Assembly: GCA_937893415.1 (NCBI GenBank)
Contig: CALBWZ010000201.1
Location: 1 to 5,769, forward strand
Length of the DNA: 5,769 bases
Source of the DNA: an uncultured Comamonadaceae bacterium
GTDB lineage: Bacteria; Pseudomonadota; Gammaproteobacteria; Burkholderiales; Burkholderiaceae_C
Reading direction: 5' to 3'
Each line of letters begins with the position of its first letter. Position 1 is the stretch's first letter. The translations under genes were made by a program, and so were the position numbers. The notes beneath the pieces are model-generated. The model saw nothing but the letters and a program-made list of their open reading frames with translations. It was not told the origin of the DNA and searched no databases. Positions 1 through 5,135 of this stretch are shown here, one piece after another.

Positions 1-1
1 G

Positions 2-340
2 CTCAGCGCGCTCATGCGTGCGGGACACATACCGGTAACCCTTGTGGCGACGACTGGTGGTGACAGCCAAGACATGGTGCGTGCCAGCCTGTTGGGAGCG
101 CACACAGAGTGGCGCCTAGAGGACTGGTACAAGCTCGTGCGCTTGGACAGCCAGCATCCAGCTGGCATAAGCCTGGTACAGGATGCCGACCCACGAACAG
201 CCACCTATCAGGGACAACTGGACCAGTTGGCAAGCATGATGCGGGGCCAAGCACACAGCCTGCCCAACTTTGAAACCGCATTGCGTGTGCAGCAAGTAGT
301 TGAAGACCTGCTAGACCGCACCAAGCCGGCCGCCTTGTAG
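2..340 (+). CDS. Gfo/Idh/MocA-family oxidoreductase, C-terminal part (partial)
   Basis: The reading frame is open from base 2 to a TAG at 338-340, so the N-terminal part, including the Rossmann NAD(P)-binding domain, lies before the window. The visible ~112 residues look like the end of a Gfo/Idh/MocA dehydrogenase: a beta-sheet stretch (HIPVTLVATTGG, then an acidic LEDWYKL segment), followed by the family's typical closing helices, a YQGQLDQL segment and LPNFETALRVQQVVEDLL. Such enzymes reduce or oxidise sugars, inositols or related hydroxy compounds with NAD(P). The substrate cannot be told from this fragment because the catalytic Lys/His region is missing. It converges on arsH with only 33 bases between the stops, and I see no clear terminator there. 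The family call rests mainly on the C-terminal pattern and is moderately secure. Confidence 0.72.
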   Translation, partial: LSALMRAGHIPVTLVATTGGDSQDMVRASLLGAHTEWRLEDWYKLVRLDSQHPAGISLVQDADPRTATYQGQLDQLASMMRGQAHSLPNFETALRVQQVVEDLLDRTKPAAL

Positions 341-373
341 CCTATCGAACGCGGTGGTTTTGACGGGTGTGAT

Positions 374-1084
374 TCAAATTGCACGCTGGTTGACACGCTT
401 CGACAACTCGCCCGCGCTTTCTTTGCGCTCGCTGTACCGGTCAACCAAGTAAGACGAGGCATCACGCGTGAGCAGCGTGAACTTGACCAGTTCTTCCATC
501 ACATCCACAATGCGGTCGAAATAAGAGGACGGCTTCATGCGCCCTGCGTCATCAAACTCCATAAACGCTTTGGCAACAGAGCTCTGATTAGGAACAGTGA
601 CCATGCGCATCCAACGGCCCAAAATACGCATTTGGTTCACTGCATTAAAGGACTGGGAACCACCACTGACTTGCATCAAAGCCAATGTTTTGCCCTGTGT
701 AGGGCGCACAGCGCCCATGGACAGGGGTATCCAGTCGATCTGGCTTTTCATTATCCCGGTCATGGCACCATGGCGCTCCGGCGAGGTCCACACCATGCCC
801 TCGGCCCACATGGCGAGTTCTCGAAGCTCTTGCACCTTGAAGTGGGAATCAGGAACGGCGTCTGGCTGAGGCAGGCCTGTAGGGTCGTACACCTGCACCT
901 GCGCCCCCATCAACGCCAACAAACGTGCCGCCTCCAGAGTCACCAACTTGCTGTATGAGCGCTCGCGCAGCGAACCGTACAGCAGCAAAATACGGGGTGC
1001 GTGCTGCGATGCTGGCTTGACTGTGAGCTGGTTCAGAGATGGAACTTCAAAGCTCTCGTCAGCAAGTTGGGGTAGATCGTGCAT
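374..1084 (-). CDS. arsH: ArsH, NADPH-dependent FMN reductase / organoarsenical oxidase
   Basis: The 236-residue product has the usual length and shape of ArsH, a flavodoxin-like flavoprotein. An N-terminal extension of about 30 residues precedes [15 protein letters not shown] (31-45), whose GSLRxxSxS loop binds the FMN phosphate. SPERHG (101-106), followed by [13 protein letters not shown], is the second signature and contacts the flavin. Known members form tetramers, use NADPH and FMN, and oxidise trivalent methyl- or aromatic arsenicals to the less toxic pentavalent forms; some also make H2O2 or reduce quinones and chromate. The ATG at 1084 is the natural start: it faces arsRC across 64 bases, and the sequence before it is A/T-rich with no Shine-Dalgarno, so its leader is probably very short. 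Divergence from an ArsR-type repressor across a shared palindrome argues for arsenite-controlled expression. Family assignment is secure; the exact substrate is not. Confidence 0.95.
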   Translation of the reverse strand: MHDLPQLADESFEVPSLNQLTVKPASQHAPRILLLYGSLRERSYSKLVTLEAARLLALMGAQVQVYDPTGLPQPDAVPDSHFKVQELRELAMWAEGMVWTSPERHGAMTGIMKSQIDWIPLSMGAVRPTQGKTLALMQVSGGSQSFNAVNQMRILGRWMRMVTVPNQSSVAKAFMEFDDAGRMKPSSYFDRIVDVMEELVKFTLLTRDASSYLVDRYSERKESAGELSKRVNQRAI

Positions 1085-1098
1085 GTTTTTTTACAATA

Positions 1099-1127
1099 TT
1101 TAAAGTCGAATCGCTGAAATAGTTCAA
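1099..1127 (-). promoter_or_regulatory. Putative arsH promoter
   Basis: Reading the minus strand, TTGAAC (1127-1122) is followed after 17 bases by TTTAAA (1104-1099). Each hexamer matches the sigma-70 consensus at 4 of 6 positions. Transcription would start near 1092, about 7 bases before the arsH ATG. The -35 lies inside the left outer arm of the palindrome at 1123-1157. A perfect TATAAT also occurs on this strand at 1143-1138, but it has no -35 at a usual spacing (nearest, TTGAGA, is only 14 bases away). Inferred from sequence only. Confidence 0.4.
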
Positions 1128-1142
1128 CTGTTATTGTATTAT
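1114..1142 (+). promoter_or_regulatory. Putative arsRC promoter (leaderless)
   Basis: CTGAAA (1114-1119, 4/6 to TTGACA), a 17-base spacer and TATTAT (1137-1142, 5/6 to TATAAT). A start 6-7 bases after the -10 falls on the A of the ATG at 1149 or within a base of it. No Shine-Dalgarno lies upstream, which fits a leaderless mRNA. The -10 lies at the centre of the palindrome at 1123-1157, so a bound repressor would block it. Confidence 0.55.
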
Positions 1143-1157
1143 AGAATAATGATTGAA
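1123..1157. promoter_or_regulatory. Putative ArsR operator: 35-bp imperfect palindrome
   Basis: The dyad is centred on base 1140. Outer arms are TTCAA (1123-1127) and TTGAA (1153-1157); inner arms are TTATT (1131-1135) and AATAA (1145-1149); the core is TAT-T-ATA (1137-1143). In all, 13 of 17 mirrored pairs are complementary; the mismatches are three contiguous pairs between the arms and one next to the core. Its size and A/T richness suit a dimeric ArsR/SmtB winged-helix repressor. It covers the arsRC -10 and start codon and the -35 proposed for arsH, so one occupied site could silence both genes. The palindrome is seen directly; its recognition by the fused ArsR domain is inferred. Confidence 0.65.
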
Positions 1158-1976
1158 TCTCAAGTTGTAACAGCAATGAGCGCCTTGGCCCAAACCCACA
1201 GGCTGCGCGTTTTTCGTGCGCTAGTGGTGGCAGGAACTGACGGCATGACCCCATCTGCCATAGCCGCGCAACTCGATGTGGCCTCCAACACCTTGTCGTT
1301 TCACCTGAAAGAGCTCGCTCATGCTGGGTTGGTGAATAGTGAGCCCAAAGGCCGCAATCTAATTTACCGAACCAACTTCTCAGCAATGAGTGGCCTCATC
1401 ACTTACTTGGTTGAAGCCTGCTGCGCTGGCGGTACATGTGAAATACCTCCATCCACCATCAAAGGCCTCACTGTGAGCGACAACCAAACCATCAACGTGC
1501 TCTTTTTGTGCACCCACAACGCTGCACGCAGCATCTTGGCAGAGGCCTGTTTGAACGACATGGGCGCAGGCCGTTTTAAGGCTTTTTCTGCAGGAAGCAA
1601 CCCCCGCGCCAACCAACACCCGCACCCCATGGCCTTGCAAACGCTGACCCGTGCAGGCATAGCCACTGAAGGCCTAAGCAGCAAAAGCTGGGACGTATTC
1701 GCGCAAGCGGATGCGCCGGTCATGGACTTGGTGATTACGGTGTGCGACAACGCCGCTGGCGAGGTCTGCCCCCATTGGCCAGGCCAACCAGCAACAGCGC
1801 ACTGGGGCTATCCAGACCCGTCTGCAGTTGCAGGTTCGCAGGACACCCAGCGTGAAGCGTTTAGACAAACGCTGCACGCTGTGCGACGCAGGCTAGACCT
1901 GATGGTCAGCCTGCCGAAAAGTAAGCTGAGTACATTGCTGTTACAACAAACAGCACGGGATCTGGCACAGCAATGA
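1149..1976 (+). CDS. arsRC: ArsR-ArsC fusion: arsenic-responsive repressor fused to LMW-phosphatase-type arsenate reductase
   Basis: One uninterrupted frame encodes two proteins normally made separately. Residues ~1-97 are an ArsR/SmtB winged helix: MSALAQTHRLRVFRALV, then the recognition region ASNTLSFHLKELAHAGLV and a wing with GRNLIYR. The E. coli-type CVC arsenite site in the recognition helix is absent; C91, C92 and C97 form a CC-x4-C cluster after the wing, resembling the C-terminal site of Acidithiobacillus ferrooxidans ArsR. After a short linker, residues ~115-275 are an LMW-phosphatase-like arsenate reductase: P-loop C121-THNAA-R127-S, C199 and C207 as likely relay cysteines, and HWGYPDP with general acid D223. 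It should repress the ars promoters until arsenite binds, and reduce arsenate to arsenite. The ATG at 1149 (275 aa) is preferred: a TTG five codons upstream lies in the promoter. Such fusions have been described elsewhere but are uncommon. Confidence 0.93.
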   Translation: MIESQVVTAMSALAQTHRLRVFRALVVAGTDGMTPSAIAAQLDVASNTLSFHLKELAHAGLVNSEPKGRNLIYRTNFSAMSGLITYLVEACCAGGTCEIPPSTIKGLTVSDNQTINVLFLCTHNAARSILAEACLNDMGAGRFKAFSAGSNPRANQHPHPMALQTLTRAGIATEGLSSKSWDVFAQADAPVMDLVITVCDNAAGEVCPHWPGQPATAHWGYPDPSAVAGSQDTQREAFRQTLHAVRRRLDLMVSLPKSKLSTLLLQQTARDLAQQ

Positions 1977-2026
1977 GGCTGCAGTGATGGGGCGCTTGGG
2001 ATCTACGGCGCTGCGATCCATCAGCA

Positions 2027-2512
2027 TTAATCACGCAACCAACTCAGCGGCTCTATGGGCTGGACCGCGTAGACGGACAGGCGCAATTCTATGGCCATTT
2101 CCTCGGCTATCAACTGCGCCAGTTCAAAGGCGTCGTCGGGCGGAACAGTTTTTTGCTGGTAACCCCAACCCAATTCGTACATGCGCTGCGCGTATTTGAA
2201 TGGCACATAGCCAACGGCCCGGCCTTCTGTGGTTTCTATGGTTTTGTAGCATGTATCCATGGTGGCTTTGAAAGGCGCTGGTGTTGCTTCTCCGCCAGCC
2301 ACGGCAATCATGACTGCTTCGTCAAAGCCTATGGTTTTGCGCATACCTTCATCAAATATTTGATCCAACACGTCGGTGCACCGCATGGCCACGCGCACCT
2401 TGACCGCCCTCACCGCTTTCGAAGATCCTGTCAGGCGGACTGCATTTTCATAGGCCTTGCGAGCTTGCGCTTTGGGGCCAATTTTCTTGTTAAAAAAACT
2501 AAAAAATCCCAC
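2027..2512 (-). CDS. Unrecognised 161-aa protein
   Basis: I do not recognise this family. The start is well supported: a GTG at 2512-2510 is preceded by AGGAG with a 7-base gap. The N-terminus, MGFFSFFNKK, is a short aromatic/basic patch that could touch a membrane, but there is no signal peptide or transmembrane segment. The rest looks like a soluble, mainly helical protein: a basic stretch (KAQARKAYENAVRL, AVRAVKVRVAMRC), then a central G/A/T-rich part, a GYVPFKYAQRMYELGWGYQQ segment and an acidic helical tail (DDAFELAQLIAEEMAIEL). It has only two cysteines, in MRCTD and DTCYK, and no obvious catalytic motif. It lies 53 bases downstream of the HemD-like gene on the same strand, so the two are probably cotranscribed. 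It converges on arsRC with 50 bases between them. That it is a gene is fairly sure; its function is unknown. Confidence 0.78.
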   Translation of the reverse strand: MGFFSFFNKKIGPKAQARKAYENAVRLTGSSKAVRAVKVRVAMRCTDVLDQIFDEGMRKTIGFDEAVMIAVAGGEATPAPFKATMDTCYKTIETTEGRAVGYVPFKYAQRMYELGWGYQQKTVPPDDAFELAQLIAEEMAIELRLSVYAVQPIEPLSWLRD

Positions 2513-2565
2513 AACTTAACTCCTGTAGACCTCGAAGGCTGACCATTTATAAACGTTTTTATGGC

Positions 2566-3384
2566 TTACGCCTCTTGTGCAATTGTGTCCACAATGACAC
2601 TGGCCTTGTACTCTGACACTTGCACCCACACAGCATTGGGTAACAGCTGCTTGATCAAGGTTCCAACAATTGGATGTGTGCCTATCCAACGCACTCTTGC
2701 AAGACTCACTGCGTTACGCCTCAACTCCTGCATGACACGGCGAACCATATCAATGTCGTTCACAAGCACCCACACGGGGGCCGTCAATGTGCTGGAATGA
2801 ACGGGCATTGGCACTGGCCGATACGTGTACAAACCTGCACGAATAACACGCAGGCCGTTTGCAATCAATTTTTTAGACAGCATGCCGGAGCCAAAAGGCT
2901 CCAACACCAAGAAGCGCTCAACTTGCTCTTCTTTGCGCATCAACTTGTTGATGAGGTCATCTAAACTGCCAGGCACGTTGGGAATCACCACGTTTTTGGC
3001 ATGGAAACTGTCTATGCCTTTGATATGACAGACCTCTGAAAGCGAAGCCGCCGCATGTGAGTCAAGCGCTGCAAATTTCAAGCGGTTGACCCGCAGCTTT
3101 AAGGCCACGCACAAGGCATCAAAAAACTCTAACGCATCTGGCGCGTCAGAACCAGATGCGACCACTGTCAGCGCCGCTTTGTCTTTTATTGGATCCCACT
3201 CTGCAATCTCACGCAGGACCGCGCGCTGCTCAGCGTCGTTGGTCATCTCTATGCGCATAACGGGTGCGTCGATGAGGCGAATGCCGGCATCCTCGCACAA
3301 CCGACTCAGATCGGAAGCGATAAAACTTTTACGCTGAGCCCAATTGGGCGCAGTGACGATCAGGGTTGAGGCTTTAGCGACCAT
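2566..3384 (-). CDS. HemD-like protein (divergent uroporphyrinogen-III synthase fold)
   Basis: The 272-residue length and the order of segments follow HemD, which has two Rossmann-like lobes. STLIVTAPNWAQRKSF (6-21) takes the place of the opening beta strand and arginine loop. LTVVASGSDAPDALEFFDAL (72-91) resembles the 'FTSxxGVRxFxxxL' step. LKFAALDSHAAASLSEV (102-118) resembles 'vavGxxTAxAL'. FLVLEPFGSGMLSKKLIANGLRVIRAGLYTYRPVP (158-192) resembles the lobe-two strand, helix and 'Y+xxP' hinge, and LARVRWIGTHPIVGTLIK (228-245) the last Rossmann step. HemD cyclises hydroxymethylbilane to uroporphyrinogen III for haem and sirohaem. Many usual HemD positions are changed, and no hemC or hemX is adjacent, so this is probably a paralogue with another or lost activity. 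The ATG at 3384 has only a weak A/G-rich stretch as ribosome site. The gene is certain; the family is likely, not proven. Confidence 0.6.
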   Translation of the reverse strand: MVAKASTLIVTAPNWAQRKSFIASDLSRLCEDAGIRLIDAPVMRIEMTNDAEQRAVLREIAEWDPIKDKAALTVVASGSDAPDALEFFDALCVALKLRVNRLKFAALDSHAAASLSEVCHIKGIDSFHAKNVVIPNVPGSLDDLINKLMRKEEQVERFLVLEPFGSGMLSKKLIANGLRVIRAGLYTYRPVPMPVHSSTLTAPVWVLVNDIDMVRRVMQELRRNAVSLARVRWIGTHPIVGTLIKQLLPNAVWVQVSEYKASVIVDTIAQEA

Positions 3385-3459
3385 GTGCTAATTTTCTTTA
3401 GTAAATGGTTGGGGTATTTGATGGCGATCAAAAGTAATTATGCCTATTGTAAGTATGTT

Positions 3460-3488
3460 CTCACCGGCATATCAGTAAGACTGGTGAG
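3460..3488. repeat. Inverted repeat, possible operator or hairpin
   Basis: CTCACCGG (3460-3467) mirrors CTGGTGAG (3481-3488): seven Watson-Crick pairs and one G-T, around a 13-base centre. No T tract follows, so it is not a terminator. It lies roughly midway between the two divergent genes, a reasonable place for an operator. No regulator is known for it. Confidence 0.35.
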
Positions 3489-3568
3489 CGATGCGCACAA
3501 CGGCAGACGCAGCACATGTGAAGCACCGACATAATAGAGGTCAGAATGTCGGGCTGATGGTCAGCACC

Positions 3569-3591
3569 GGCGGTATCCGCCCTTATTTTTT
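3569..3591 (+). terminator. Intrinsic-terminator-like hairpin before the FKBP gene
   Basis: GGCGG (3569-3573), a 3-base TAT loop and CCGCC (3577-3581) make an all-G/C stem, followed by CTTATTTTTT to 3591. That is the shape of a short Rho-independent terminator for plus-strand transcription. The stem is short at 5 bp. No complete plus-strand gene ends here, so it would act on a short transcript begun in the spacer or as an attenuator of the FKBP mRNA, whose ATG is 17 bases further on. Confidence 0.45.
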
Positions 3592-3608
3592 AAACTGAAA
3601 GATCACCC

Positions 3609-3962
3609 ATGAATACAACACCATCTGGCTTGCAATACGACGACACAACAATAGGAGAAGGCCCAGTGGCTGCCGTGGGACAAGGCGTTGCCGTGCATTA
3701 CACGGGTTGGCTGCTCATTGACGGCGAACAAGGCGCCAAGTTTGACTCCAGCAAAGACCGTGGCGACCCCCTAGAGTTTTCACTAGGCGCAGGCATGGTT
3801 ATCAAAGGCTGGGACGAAGGCGTGGCCGGTATGCAGGTCGGCGGCGCGCGCACCCTGATCATCCCGCCAGAACTGGGCTATGGCGCTCGTGGTGCCGGTG
3901 GCGTGATTCCACCCAATGCAACGTTGAAGTTTGATGTTGAGCTGATGGCCATACGCAGCTAA
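3609..3962 (+). CDS. FKBP-type peptidyl-prolyl cis-trans isomerase, single domain
   Basis: The 117-residue protein is a complete FKBP domain without signal peptide, so it should act in the cytoplasm, catalysing cis-trans isomerisation of X-Pro bonds during folding. The landmarks are present in order: VAVHYTGWL with Y31; KFDSSKDRG with F45 and D46; PLEFSLGAGMVIKGWDEG with F57, V64, I65 and W68 at the pocket base; GMQVGGARTLIIPPELGYG with Y91; VIPPNATLKFDVEL with F108. The residues lining the FK506/proline pocket are therefore conserved, and an active enzyme is expected. There is no inserted chaperone (IF) domain of the SlyD kind and no dimerisation domain as in FkpA/Mip. The ATG at 3609 starts the usual short lead-in to this family (TTPSGLQYDD). 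Its ribosome site is weak (GAAAGA, 8 bases upstream). It converges with the DCC gene, 26 bases between the stops. Confidence 0.96.
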   Translation: MNTTPSGLQYDDTTIGEGPVAAVGQGVAVHYTGWLLIDGEQGAKFDSSKDRGDPLEFSLGAGMVIKGWDEGVAGMQVGGARTLIIPPELGYGARGAGGVIPPNATLKFDVELMAIRS

Positions 3963-3988
3963 CAGCAGCGCTTGCCAGCCACTGCGTT

Positions 3989-4399
3989 TTATACCGTGGA
4001 CTTGGTGCTTGTGTTGCGCAGCAAACGTTGCAAATGCGGGCGCAGATGCAAAAACCCCCGGTACATGACCTCAAGTACCGGGGTCACACCGGGTAAGCGG
4101 GCGAAACGCCCTAGCCATCTCCAGCCGGGCATGGCAAGCCACAAGGCTACAAAGGCGGCGGCACCGCTTAACAACTGTCCATCTTTTTGGCGCACATGAA
4201 ATCTAGCCATATAGAGAGCTTGCTCTTCAGGGCTGATGTCTTCGCTTCCCTTGCTCACATCTAACCATTGCACAGGCTGCAGCGGCATGAGTGACTGATA
4301 CACCCCAATTTCTCGGCGGCACAGTGGACACGCGCCATCAAACAGGACGGTGAATTCATTGCATGGCGTGGCGTTGTCTGTGGCGGCTGGTGCAGTCAT
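3989..4399 (-). CDS. DCC-family (DUF393) thiol-disulfide oxidoreductase-like protein
   Basis: The hallmark is FTVLFDGACPLCRREIGVYQ at residues 16-35 (136-aa form): a D-G-x-C-P-x-C motif with D21, C24 and C27, which names the DCC family (DUF393). The fold is thioredoxin-like and members are predicted to be thiol-disulfide redox proteins, but few have been tested and the partner is unknown. Also typical are the QWLDVSK strand, a 'MARFHVRQKDGQLLSGAAAFVALW' core, and a C-terminal 'VLEVMYRGFLHLRP' segment. I chose the ATG at 4399, with AGAGA 8 bases upstream; a TTG at 4420 would add seven residues but has no ribosome site. It lies 59 bases after the PNPOx-like gene on the same strand, so a two-gene flavin/thiol unit is plausible. 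A terminator-shaped hairpin sits inside its coding end. Confidence 0.88.
   Translation of the reverse strand: MTAPAATDNATPCNEFTVLFDGACPLCRREIGVYQSLMPLQPVQWLDVSKGSEDISPEEQALYMARFHVRQKDGQLLSGAAAFVALWLAMPGWRWLGRFARLPGVTPVLEVMYRGFLHLRPHLQRLLRNTSTKSTV
4050..4083 (-). terminator. Strong terminator-shaped hairpin inside the DCC coding sequence
   Basis: On the minus strand, CCCCGGTAC (4083-4075), a 10-base loop and GTACCGGGG (4064-4056) form a perfect 9-bp stem, followed by a G and five T (4054-4050). This has every element of a Rho-independent terminator, but it ends about 60 bases before the DCC stop codon. On the plus strand it follows a run of A and has no T tract, though it could still cap the 3' end of the FKBP transcript as a plain hairpin. 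The structure is seen directly; its activity is inferred. Confidence 0.55.
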
Positions 4400-4458
4400 A
4401 TTGATGGTCTCTGGTGGCAAAGTAGTTTCACAGTTAACACGCAGTTGACGTCACGTCA

Positions 4459-5061
4459 TTAAGGCACCAACCATTGCCAAGCATCAGCTTGTAGTGTGGC
4501 CCGCCTGTGTCCGCTTGGTGCCAGCTCTAGCCAGTCTATGACAATAACCTGCAGGTTAATGATGGCGAGATTGTGCTGCTGTGCGGGCTGTGGGTCAGCC
4601 AACACCTCAGCTGTGGTGGTTGTATCGCCCAGCACCTCACCTGGCGCAAGCAGTGACACATAGTCACCTGCAGCCCTGGACTGGCGCATCTTGGCCCAGG
4701 CTGCATCGACTTCAGACCCGCTGCGCTGCACAGTGGCAAGGGCACTTACTCTGAGTTGCCAGCCCAACCGTTTGCTCCAAAATGTCAGCGCAGCGCTCGG
4801 GTTGTCGTCCAACTCGGCCACTTTGGGGCTGCGACTGTCCGTATAAATGTGAAATGTACGCGACAGCGCATCCACGCCTCGCAACACCACCATGCGTGCT
4901 TGTGGCTGAGCCTGTTGATCGACCGAGCTCAGCAGCGGTGTGCGCCACTCGTGGTGGCGGTCGTGTGGGGCACGCTGCAACTCCAGCCATATACGACGGC
5001 GAATATCTGATGTGGTGGCAGGGGTTGTTTGCAAACTGTTCAATCCAACTGGCGCGTCCAT
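4459..5061 (-). CDS. PNPOx-like FMN-binding split-barrel protein
   Basis: The 200-residue protein follows the pyridoxamine-5'-phosphate-oxidase-like (alr4036-type) pattern rather than classical PdxH. A helix (IRRRIWLELQRA, 20-31) leads to ARMVVLRGVD (55-64) and FHIYTDSRSPKVAEL (70-84), the strand pair whose Arg and the TDSRS residues hold the FMN phosphate. Then come NPSAALTFWSKRLGWQLRVSALATV, the barrel strands, and DAAWAKMRQSRAAGDYVSL, equivalent to the PNPOx helix before the active site. The tail, GHRRATLQADAWQWLVP, has the His/Arg and the closing LVP usual in the family. Members bind FMN and oxidise or reduce small substrates; only some make pyridoxal phosphate, so the substrate is open. 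The ATG at 5061 has no clear ribosome site, but no better start is visible. Likely first gene of a pair with the DCC protein. Confidence 0.85.
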   Translation of the reverse strand: MDAPVGLNSLQTTPATTSDIRRRIWLELQRAPHDRHHEWRTPLLSSVDQQAQPQARMVVLRGVDALSRTFHIYTDSRSPKVAELDDNPSAALTFWSKRLGWQLRVSALATVQRSGSEVDAAWAKMRQSRAAGDYVSLLAPGEVLGDTTTTAEVLADPQPAQQHNLAIINLQVIVIDWLELAPSGHRRATLQADAWQWLVP

Positions 5062-5116
5062 GTCAACGCAATATGGTCATTACAAGCGCAATCGCTGTTG
5101 AACATAGGGATAACCA

Positions 5117-5135
5117 TATGACGTTGTTGGTCATA
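5117..5135. promoter_or_regulatory. Dyad TATGAC-N7-GTCATA
   Basis: Perfect 6-bp arms (5117-5122 and 5130-5135) lie around GTTGTTG. The right arm's TGGTCAT word also occurs at 5074-5080, 54 bases upstream, just before the PNPOx-like gene. It could be an operator between the divergent genes, or an RNA hairpin masking the start codon (5118) of the possible small ORF. Inferred from symmetry only. Confidence 0.35.

Larger units (their letters stand above)
3385..3608. other. Structured spacer between divergent HemD-like and FKBP genes
   Basis: This 224-base spacer must hold promoters for both flanking genes, but I find no convincing -35/-10 pair. Isolated -10-like elements are CATAAT at 3530-3535 (plus) and TACAAT or CATAAT in 3438-3453 (minus). 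The plus strand contains several inverted repeats: the 8-bp stem at 3460-3488; GACAT/ATGTC (3528-3532 and 3546-3550, 13-base loop); GCTGA/TCAGC (3553-3557 and 3561-3565, 3-base loop); and the terminator-shaped hairpin at 3569-3591. The word GGTCAG occurs twice (3539 and 3559), so its TCAG can pair with CTGA at 3554-3557 in an alternative fold. Confidence 0.5.

Noticed and set aside
1134..1148. TTG start five codons upstream of the ArsR-ArsC ATG
   Set aside because: The extra codons lie on the -10 element, there is no ribosome site, and ArsR proteins usually start as in MIESQVVTAMSALAQ.
1033..1386. 117-codon minus-strand frame running across the arsH/arsRC spacer
   Set aside because: It overlaps the start of arsH, the operator and the ArsR coding region in antisense; the protein has no family pattern.
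1995..2020. GGATC/GATCC inverted repeat between arsRC and the 161-aa gene as a terminator
   Set aside because: The stem is only 5 bp with an 11-base loop, and no T tract follows on either strand.
2153..2542. 129-codon plus-strand frame opposite the 161-aa gene
   Set aside because: The minus-strand frame has a strong ribosome site and a coherent protein composition; the plus frame does not.
3491..3598. 35-codon ORF (starts MRTTADAAHVKHRH) just before the FKBP gene
   Set aside because: Its only ribosome-site-like element, GGTGAG, is 2 bases from the ATG, which is too close; the frame runs through the terminator-like hairpin and has no coding signature. A leader-peptide role is not excluded.
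4446..4453. TGACGTCA palindrome downstream of the PNPOx-like stop
   Set aside because: An eight-base palindrome occurs by chance often enough; it lies between two genes of one probable operon and has no T tract or matching second site.
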